A stretch of DNA of 64,000 bases from Petunia secreta (Eukaryota > Streptophyta > Magnoliopsida > Solanales > Solanaceae), in the NCBI GenBank assembly GCA_029990175.1, contig JARKIP010000038.1:23443501-23507500 (forward strand), given 5' to 3'. Positions 55,839 to 64,000 of this stretch are shown one piece after another. The notes beneath the pieces are model-generated. The model did no database searches, had not been told where the DNA came from, and saw only the letters and a program-made list of their open reading frames with translations. Numbering within the stretch: the first letter of the stretch is position 1; every line of letters starts with the position of its first letter. Position numbers and translations under genes: made by a program.

Positions 55839-57765
55839 CTAGTTAGCAGCCAATTTTCCTGCATTCTTCTCCTTGGTCATTTGATTTGAGGCCCTTAAAA
55901 TATAATCACCAACCTTAAAGGCCATGAACTTAGCCTTCCTATTCAAGTAGGCCTCGATCTGTCGCTTTTGAGCTGTTAAACAAACCAACGCTATCTCCCT
56001 TTGCCCTTCGAGTAAATCTAGTTCTACGCGCATAGCTTGCTGATTTGACTCCTCGGTTGTGTGAGCATATCGAAGGCTGCGCTCACAAACCTCTTCAGGA
56101 ATCAACGAGTCAATACCATAGGCATGGGAAAATGGGGTCTCCCCAGTGCTATTTTCTTTGTCGTTCTCATTGCCCACAACACCCTCGAGCAATTCATCAG
56201 GCCACGAGCCTTTGACTTCATCCATTCTCTTCTTAAGATTCTCCACGATTATCTTATTCAAGGACTCGGCTCGCCCATTAGCACTGGGATGATGAGGCAT
56301 TGAGACCAGTCTTTTAATTCCCCATTTAGCAAAGAAAGTAGTTACCTCCGAACCTATGAACTGTTTTCCATTATCACGCGTTATCTCCCTCGGAACTCCA
56401 AATCTGCATATGATATTCTTCCAAATAATGTCGATAACTTTTCTTTGCCGAACCCTAGCAAAAGATCCTGCCTCGACCCACTTGGTGAAATAATCAATGA
56501 GTACAAGAATGAATCTGACACTACCCTTTGCTTTGGGAAATGGGCCTACAATATCTATCCCCCCACTTTATAAATGGCAACATCGATACGATTGAATGCA
56601 ATGGCTCAGCTTGTTGATGGAACATCGAAGCATGCTTCTGACACTTATCACATTTTTTAACAAATGACCTAGCATATTCACTCATTTCGGGCCAATAGTA
56701 GTCAGCTCATAGGAGCTTACGTATCAGGGCCTTCCCCCGGAGTGATTTCCACATTCGCCCTCGTGCACCTCTCTTATCACATAGCCATACTCCCCTGGGC
56801 CCAAACATTTGGCTATCAGGCCACAGTAGAGTATTTTATAGAATTGCCCCTGCACAAGCGAATATGGGACCACTTGCCTTCGGAGCTTTTCAACTTCCCT
56901 CTTGTTTGCTGGAAGGATTCCTAAATCTAGATAGGAAATAAACTTGGTCCGCCAAACCCAATATCTTTTTACTGTATTTACTTCCAACTTAATTTTTCCC
57001 ACCGCAGATGTAAGTATCCGAACTTCTGCATTAGTCCCCGAGTCCCCAGCTTCGATAGCAGAATCCAAGTTAGCCAATGCATCAACCTCGAAATTTTTCT
57101 CTTAAGGGATTTGTTGGACTTTCCATTCTTGGAATACACCGAGGGCTTGCTGTGCTCGAATCACAAATTGCTTCATTCTGGGCTCCCGAGCCGAAAAGTC
57201 ACCGAGGACCTGGTTCACAACTAAGTGCGAATCGCTCCATGGCTCGATTTACTCAGCCCCTATTTTCTTAGCCGATTCTAAACCCGCTATTGCAGCCTCA
57301 TACTCAGATTTATTGTTAATCAACTTCCCAAATGTCACTGAATGCCTCAACCTCTCTCCCGTAGGAGTTACAAGCACTATTCCGAGCCCCGAGCCGTTGG
57401 AATTAGTTGCTCCATCAGTGTAAAGTTTCCACACCCCAGAGGCTGGACCCTTTGAAAATAAATTCTCCTTTTCTGCCTCGGGGAGTATCTTAGCATTGAA
57501 ATCAGCTACGAAATCTGCCAGCACTTGAGATTTTATGGCAGCTCGGGGCTGATACACAATGTCATGCTCGCTTAGCTCAACTTCCCATTTAGATAATCTC
57601 CCCGACAGTTCACGATTATGTAGTATAGTTCTCAAGGGGAAAAGTTGTTACTACAGCTATGGGATGACATTGAAAATAGGGCCGAAGTTTACGAGCTGCT
57701 ATAACCAAGGCAAGTGCTAACTTTTCTAGATGAAGGTACGTTGTTTCGGCATCAAGAAGATTTTT
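55839..57765 (-). pseudogene. Ty3/gypsy pol fragment: end of RT, RNase H, integrase
   Basis: Reading on the minus strand, the first block (57765-57625) matches the region after gypsy reverse transcriptase (SKNLLDAETTYLHLEKLALA, ARKLRPYFQ). It continues through a frame change into 57635-57249: LSGRLSKWEVELSEHDI, then RNase H (LYTDGATNSNGSGLGIVL, NNKSEYEAAIAGL) with the catalytic Asp and Glu visible. 57077-56724 covers the connection and start of the integrase zinc region. Between 56723 and 56301 further frames carry the integrase core with Asp residues in a GIDIVGPF-like and an ITRDNGKQF-like motif. ORF 56300-55839 (MPHHPSANGRAESLNKIIVE) holds the catalytic Glu and the C-terminal domain. Several stops and frameshifts make it inactive. 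Confidence 0.85.
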
Positions 57766-58423
57766 TGACACGACCCGGAATCCGGTTAGGCCGTGCGGGC
57801 ACCCGACATCCTCTCCTAGAGCCGTCGGGCGAACCCTTACCAATTAAATTAGGAAAATAAATATAATAGTTCATAAATAAGGACAAGACTAAAAAAAAAC
57901 ACACAGACATATTGACACTTCTAAGCTGTACGAAAGAAAATTACAGCTAACTACCCAACATACTAAGTTTAGGGCTATCCAGACTAGAGATCTAAGAGTA
58001 CAAAAGAAGACAAATACCTCCTGAAGGGAGCAAAATGCAACTGAAATAATAACCAATAAACTGGTGGCCATCCGGAATAAAAGCTGGCTCACCCTGACAG
58101 CTGAAGTCGTCTTCACTCCTTCACAACGTGGCAAACTCAATCCTGGAGCGAACCTGCCGAAACGAAATAGATAGACAAGAAACAAACAACAAATAAGGGT
58201 GAGTCAAAAGAACTCAATAAGTGGGGCAGACTAGCAACCTCAAAGAATAGGATAGCTAGCCAGGGAGAAGAAAAACAGATAAACTAAATCCATCTTATTT
58301 GAACTATAAACAAGCAAAGCCAAATAATAACAGAAAACACGTATGGAATCATAAACAGCCAGGGACATAAGGTAGATAGAACATATAGATATCCTGAACA
58401 TGTCGACAATCAGAAATACATCT

Positions 58424-58560
58424 TGTTGCGGCGTGCAACCCGATCCATATATTCATACTGTTCCGGCGTGCAACCCGATCCGTATATTTATACTGTTGCG
58501 GCGTGCAACCCGATCCGATCCATGTATTTGTATTTTCGCGACGTACAACCCGGGATATGA
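58424..58560. repeat. ~36-bp minisatellite
   Basis: GTTGCGGCGTGCAACCCGAT followed by CCATATATTCATACT is repeated about 3.5 times with small changes. The core GTTGCGGCGTGCAAC can form a short hairpin. Confidence 0.88.
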
Positions 58561-58699
58561 GCCAGAAATATCAAATTGAGATACGGTATACATACCGCAT
58601 ATATAAAACACAACACGATAGTCACACAATAGTCAGCACGCGGTGCAATGAAATGGGATGAATGCAGTATGATGCAATGGTGTCACATGTGCCCAATAG

Positions 58700-59066
58700 A
58701 TGGACCGGAATCCTCCTGCTCCGGGGGCGGAATCCTCCTACCCTCAATATGATGCAATAGAGCGGAATCCGCCTGCTCCGAGGGCGGAATCCTCCTACCC
58801 TCAATATGATACAATGGAGCGGAATCCTCCTGCTCCAAGGGCGGAATCCTCCTACCCTCAATATGATGCAATGGAGCGGAATCCTCCTGCTCCGAGGGCG
58901 GAATCCTCCTGCTCCGAGGGCGGAATCCTCCTACCCTCAATATGATGCAATGGAGCGGAATCCTCCTGCTCCGAGGGCGGAATCCTCCTACCCTTAATAT
59001 GATGCAATGGAGCGGAATCCTCCTACTCCGAGGGCGGAATCCTCCTACCCTCAATATGATGCAATG
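58700..59066. repeat. 57-bp minisatellite, about six copies
   Basis: The unit combines GGAATCCTCCTGCTCCGAGG, GCGGAATCCTCCTACCC and TCAATATGATGCAATGGAGC. One copy carries an extra internal 29-30-base duplication (around 58890-58925). The length is a multiple of three, so long ORFs arise on both strands (58683-59105 minus, 58700-58945 plus); these are not genes. Confidence 0.92.
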
Positions 59067-62000
59067 TGCATACGAATGCAACATGATGCAATAATAACCC
59101 ATCACCAGCGCGGGACTCTCATCGACAACTGGAAAGTATATACCAACTCACAACCAAAGTACAATCCTCAGATTCTCAATGCAATACCAATAACAGGACA
59201 TAATATATAATATAGAATATAAATCCAAAGCTAAGGCGTAATGAGTACGCCTATCGGCAGCTACACACGTAAGGAACACGTGGTAGAAAATCCACGAGGC
59301 CAGGTGCCTCCAAAGAAATGGATATAAACACTTACCTCTTCCAAAGTTAACACTGCTGCCCAACAACCGCTTTATTCTTTTGGATTCATTGCCAAACGAT
59401 CCCACTGTGTTCAATGAGCAGAAAAATATATCAAATAGGGATAAAGGCTTCATTCCTCACATCTGAGGGCAATCCGGATAGGAACCTGCACCCTATTCGC
59501 ATACGCAGTACGCAGGCCAGGCCTATGTATAGGGTTTATGGTCACATAACCAAACCCCAAATAAATTACATTTATATGTTGCCCATAATGCACTGAGTAT
59601 GGATATATAATTAATTCCATTATCGGGGTCCATTTGACCCTTTAAACTATCAATTTATGTCATTAGGGCGATGTCTAATATCCCTATTTTTACCGTAAAA
59701 TGTATTAAAACATATGTAATAAACTCAAATAACATATTAGGATCATTACCTGAATATTTCAGGGTGAAAATTCTACTCTTTTCCGGCCCCTTTTCTCATT
59801 TTCTAGCATTTTTCCCTCACTGACGTTTTTACATTTCTCTCTGCTTCTCCATCACTTTTCATTCTGTCCGTACTTAGCTACTTAAAGTAGCATATATGAC
59901 TTTATGCCACCGCCATTATTTTGACTTTTTGTCTTTTTCCTCTTTTTCCTTTTTTTTTGTTTTCTTTTATTTTATTTTTTTCCTAACGAAAATTAAAACG
60001 GTGCCCTACGATATTCGAAATAATTTCAACTTTTGCATACAAGTTGTACAAAATATATGTAACATACTCGCGAAGGCGGATCTCAAATCAGACTCCCGAA
60101 ACTCAAGATGCGAATTTAGATAAAAAGAAGTTAAATTATTTAACTTTCGGCATTTTAGCGGAAACTAGCCGAACAACATCGAAATTCACTTTCGAAAGTT
60201 TACAAAAATCACAAATAATCATACGAACCTAACGGCGCTTTCGGATTTCAAATCGGAGCTCATTCGGCAAAACCGAGCTCGAAAATCTCTTTTTAATATT
60301 TATCGCCAATAAAAACTGAAACCTTCTTCCGATGCCTACCAAACGAGGTCTGATTTAGCTCAAATTTTACAGACAGGTTCTAATGGACATTACGAATATT
60401 TTAAAATTATCGGCACGCCAATCGGAGTCCTAACTTCCGAAACAACTGACCGAGGTCGTTTCATTCTCCTCCACTTAAACTCTCGTTCGTCCTCGAACGA
60501 GCCTAAATCTAAAGCAAGATTTACGCATAACAAGAGAACTTGCACAAACTTCATAAACTATTCCACAGACATTATCTCATAATTACAGAATCAGAGTTAT
60601 AACACGCATATCAAACTCTTGGATAAAACATATCTGGATAATATGATAACATCATTTCCCAACCTATTCGGACTAAGCCGACCCTTTCTCAATCATGAGA
60701 GAGGAGTTTTATATTTTTGAAACAAAGATACACGAAACTTTGAATGGGTTAACATGATTCAGCCGATAATTACCTCTTCGATATACCTTTCGGTGTAGAA
60801 CAGGTCGATGGAACTAAGAATTAGCTTACGCTTCAGCAACGCCTTAGAGATTTAATATTATGATTTGGTATCAATTGGAGGAAGACTCCTCCACTTAAAG
60901 CATAAACTCATACAACTAATTTGAATAGAAATAGTCATCCTCGCACAACCTGCTGGATTAAAGAAGACCTAGCTAAAAGCTGAACATAGGCAGACCTAAA
61001 CTACCAAACTACCCTTTCGAGTTGCCAACTAGCTGCAACTCTCGAATTCACAACTCCATACCTTTGCCGTAAACACCACCGCCCGATGGATGGTACTTCT
61101 ATATAAAAATTTCGGCAGAGTTTCCCCTGAAACTGGATGATCCGCAAAAACAGAACCAACACTATACTATACATAAGAATGGATACCCGGATAAACTGAT
61201 AACATAAACATGTTAAACGGATAACAAGATGAGACAACTGGACCAAAACAATAATATGCTTCCAAAACAATAATGTGCTTACCCGGCCACAATAACACGT
61301 ACTCTGGCTCAACACAGGGAACGTCACAAGCGGCTACCAATCGCCCAAGCTCACTAGTGCCGGACGAAGAAGAAATAGAAATAGATCGAGGATAGAAATA
61401 ATTAGAGCTTCAGGAAGTTCATCTTCTTATTTGCTTGACTACCAAAGCTAGACTACTTCCGCGTCAGGCGAGCCAAAAAAATCGCAATTGAAGAGATAGA
61501 CATTAAATAAGCTTTATGGAAAAACATCCATACCAATTTTAACCTTCCAATAAGAAGAAAATTCTGACAATTTACCATAAACCCTTTTATAACCCAGATA
61601 AGCTCATGGGATAACATGACTCTACAAACATCTTGAACCATGGAAGACACATAGATCAAATATTACTTACTAACCACTTTACACCAGAAGAAACGATAAC
61701 ACTTTCTGATGGTGACGAATTGGGATGTCATTATCCTACCAACACGGAATTCCGAGAAGAGAGGTATACTAATTTGATATAATAATAAAATGTGGCACAA
61801 CAAGATGCCAGGCAGACGATACTGACACTCACTCCCAAATCTCTCACATTTAGACCAAATAAATTAGTAGGGTCATCATAAATGCCAGGAATAAATCATA
61901 TCAGAAACTCACCACGCTACCGCAACCGATTCTTAATAGAAACGACATCCAAGGAAACCATTGAAACATGATAAGACACACCATTTCCAGATCGATCAAA

Positions 62001-62224
62001 AGAATCAAATCTTACTCACATTTAAGAGAAGAAGAAATACATGGGTGTACTATATCAGATACCTCAACATCCTGCCAGACTAGCAGTTCATAGAACTGCC
62101 TCTGCAGCTGAGTCGAGCCACTACCCTGATAATAACTTCTAAAAGAACAACTACCACCACGCTCTCGACCTCTACTGGATGGTGGCATTTCTCTGATTGA
62201 TTAACATTTAAATGAAATTCCTGC

Positions 62225-62894
62225 GATTGTGCATGTTAGCTTGGATAAGCTTGGAGTTTTGACTGATGACTGAGGAACGGATTCAAAGGACATATTCCTT
62301 TGAATCACTGTAGCAGAATAGATAATTCATGCAAAATCGTTTAATTGAGATATTATTATTTATACTAGAACTGACGTATATCTTGATAATTATGCAGGCC
62401 TAAATGGATATGAAAAGATTGCATAAACTAAAGGATAATGATAGGAGATCCGGATTCTCAAGAGAAGAATCCAATTAGGAGTTAAAGTCAAGGGAGCTTT
62501 GGAGTTCTAATTCATCAAGACTTCTTGGTTGCTGGAAGCTATAAATCATGGAGACTATCAGCCATAGAGGTGTACACAAATACAGAGAACGTCGAGCAAA
62601 AGCTGAGAAGAATTATTAGCTTATTTGTATAATCAGTTAGCTACAGTAGAACTAAGTGAGAACCTCTTCCTTAGATTGAATCTTGTAAAAGTTCGAGTCT
62701 TAGTTCAAGTGTAGTAAGCTAAATCGAGTTGTAAACTTTCTGGTTCAAGTCGTGGACTTGACACAATTTCACTGATCGTGAGAAAGATCACTAAAGGATT
62801 AGAGTTAGTCCTAGGTTAGTAAGAGTGAGTCTTGTAACCAAGTGGGTCTTTTTACATAGTGAAGTTGAAATCCTACTTGAGAAGTAGGTCGTGG
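62225..62894 (+). mobile_element. Copia-like LTR fragment
   Basis: The ending AGTGGGTCTTTTTACATAGT and GAAATCCTACTTGAGAAGTA followed by GGTCGTGG is the typical start of the 3' segment of a Copia (Tork/Sire-like) LTR, normally followed by a short T stretch and the LTR end. Here it is cut by a poly(T) run at 62895. The upstream 600 bp is non-coding and consistent with an LTR. No Copia protein is present. Confidence 0.5.
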
Positions 62895-64000
62895 TTTTTT
62901 TTTTTTTTTTTTTTTTTTAGCGAAATCCAACTAAGCTTATAGCTTAGTGGCTAGTTTTATTAATAATATAAAATAAAATCCCTCAAGAGGACAATACAAA
63001 GTAAAGGGGGCCAAACCGTACCTTACATCATCCTATCGAGGTACAACCTCACTCCTAACCCGAGTGCAAAAAATAAGAACTCGCCAACACCAAGTATGCT
63101 ATGATCATCACAGAGTTAATAATACACTCTGTGATGATATTACATGTGATGATACTAACATAATGAAACAATATAAATGCTAAGAAGAAAGTGGAATCAT
63201 GCAATCCACACTTCCTTTTACAAGTAATAAAATGCAAAATGTAGAACGGACCAACTATAATGACTTGAAAAAATGCTACTTGTGGCTCTCTATCTTGATC
63301 ATATATGCTCTCCATCATTTCTTCAATTTGTTGTACCAATATCCTAGCTCACTCCCTTAGAAATCCAAGCACGAAACAACCATTTCAACCCCACGAACAC
63401 ACCCCGAAGCAACCAAGGAACCAAAGCACAAAAAGTGCCTGGCGCCTTGGAGCCTGCGGCGCGCGCCATACGGCGCCCATGCAATTTTCACAACGCCATG
63501 CGTTCTTAGGCGCGGCGCATGGAAAAAGCGGGGCAAAAATTGAAGCTTCTGGTTGGCCAGGCGCGGCAGGGGGCGCGGCGCGCCTGCCACGGCGCCCAGA
63601 AAATCTATTTTCGTGTCAAACGCCTGACACGATCCAAGCACCAACCAACAGCTGTTCCAATCATAAACTACTGATATTGATACTGTCCAAAGCTTGGAAG
63701 AACCAACAACATTGTCCATTCCAAAGCCTTGCATAAATCCATTCCAAGCAACATGAATTTTAACAATACCTACAAAAACGAACACAAAGTTAGCAAAAAA
63801 AGCCTCCATGCTCTCCTCCCTAAGGACTCGAGTATGAAGGAGAGTTTCACCTCCCTTGTGTCCAACCACTCCTCCTCTACCTATTGATGTATTCATTGAC
63901 GACCCGAGGTTTTCGACCCCGCCCTCCTAGTTGACTTCCTTTCACCTATAGGTGGCGGGGCACTTTTATCTCTTCTTCCCCGTGTCTGCTTTGCCTTCTT
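62895..64000 (-). mobile_element. Poly(A)-tailed retro-inserted sequence, minus strand, running off the window
   Basis: A run of 26 T at 62895-62920 is the complement of a poly(A) tail, placed exactly where the Copia-like LTR stops matching. The rest of the window would be the upstream part of the inserted sequence. Near its far end (63960-63900) the minus strand reads a basic segment (APPPIGERKSTRRAG) that may be coding, ending in a stop. The GC-rich patch at 63440-63600 (repeated GGCGC) is unusual in this window. It could be a LINE 3' part or a processed pseudogene; I do not recognise the source. Confidence 0.45.

Larger units (their letters stand above)
51896..57765 (-). mobile_element. 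Degraded Tat-lineage Ty3/gypsy retrotransposon
   Basis: On the minus strand the end of reverse transcriptase, an RNase H and a full-length but broken integrase lie at 57765-55839. Further along the element, on the opposite strand, is a gypsy-type Transposase_28-like ORF (52293-55011). An extra ORF antisense to pol near the 3' end is a known layout of Tat elements (Retand-like). The upstream part of pol and gag are missing because other repeat sequence begins at 57766. Confidence 0.75.
57766..62224. mobile_element. Non-coding repeat element starting TGACACGACCCGG (long LTR or LTR-element remnant)
   Basis: A sharp junction inside pol at 57766 starts with TGACACGACCCGGAATCCGG, a phrase I associate with Solanaceae LTR-retrotransposon ends. 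Downstream lie two minisatellites and, near 60464-60510, CTCCTCCACTTAAACTCTCG and TCGTCCTCGAACGAGCC, also common in gypsy elements of this family. Minus-strand text near 62150-62190 (ATGCCACCATCCAGTAGAGG) gives only short ORFs. No protease, RT or integrase was found in 4.4 kb. Ends and class are uncertain. Confidence 0.5.

Noticed and set aside
58683..59105. 140-residue minus ORF with RVGGFRPRSRRIPLHCI repeats, and plus ORFs with NPPAPRAESSYPQYD repeats
   Set aside because: Produced by a 57-bp minisatellite whose length is a multiple of three; frames on both strands are open.
63357..63896. Minus ORF of 179 residues
   Set aside because: Biased composition from the GGCGC-rich patch, overlapping a plus ORF of similar length (63305-63736); no domain recognised.
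1..64000. CRISPR arrays, operons, ribosome-binding sites, bacterial terminators, phage or pararetrovirus genes
   Set aside because: The window is plant nuclear DNA with introns; the tandem repeats are minisatellites without spacer structure, and no viral coat or movement-protein genes were seen.

Overview
The window is plant nuclear DNA, almost certainly from a Solanaceae species with a large, transposon-rich genome. The evidence is an AT-rich background, genes with GT-AG introns plus one AT-AC intron, the 3' end of a tobacco-type TS SINE with a (TTG)n tail, SolS-like SINE pieces, and many small inverted-repeat elements including a perfect Stowaway with TA target sites. All calls come from reading the sequence; no database search was possible.

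Three host genes look intact: UXS, a membrane-anchored UDP-glucuronate decarboxylase (seven exons, 14657-20356, +, first intron U12 AT-AC type); a NaKR-like heavy-metal-associated-domain protein (four exons, 24547-27223, +); and a SLOW GREEN 1-like chloroplast TPR protein (single exon, 31610-32632, -). Host-gene relics are a broken STIP/TFIP11 G-patch splicing factor (2309-4437) and a broken partial copy of the TPR gene beside repeated copies of its 3' flank (29290-31560).

Region by region: 0-5 kb holds an LTR-like fragment and the STIP pseudogene. 5.15-7.92 kb is a non-autonomous LTR retrotransposon with a tRNA-Asp-type primer site. 9-11 kb holds a SINE end, a Stowaway and exon-like fragments. 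11.6-13.4 and 32.8-35.4 kb are two relatives of one inverted-repeat element filled with degenerate GAAACA/GATACA arrays. 14-32 kb holds the three host genes. 35.4-36.5 kb is another inverted-repeat element.

The most interesting part is 36.5-50.2 kb, a large Mutator-like (MULE) region. It carries a frameshifted MuDR-type transposase (+), a five-exon DUF1985 plus Ulp1-protease-like gene (-, one stop codon), a GRF-type zinc-finger membrane miniprotein and three small coiled-coil ORFs of similar design. Its introns and spacers are strikingly rich in AACATT/TGTTC words, and a G-box promoter module is repeated near several small ORFs. The layout recalls VANDAL/Kaonashi MULEs, in which a DUF1985 protein acts as a sequence-specific anti-silencing factor.

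51.9-57.8 kb is a degraded Tat-lineage Ty3/gypsy element on the minus strand, with its extra ORF antisense to pol. 57.8-62.2 kb is a non-coding repeat element with two minisatellites. 62.2-64 kb is a Copia-like LTR fragment interrupted by a poly(A)-tailed insertion on the minus strand.
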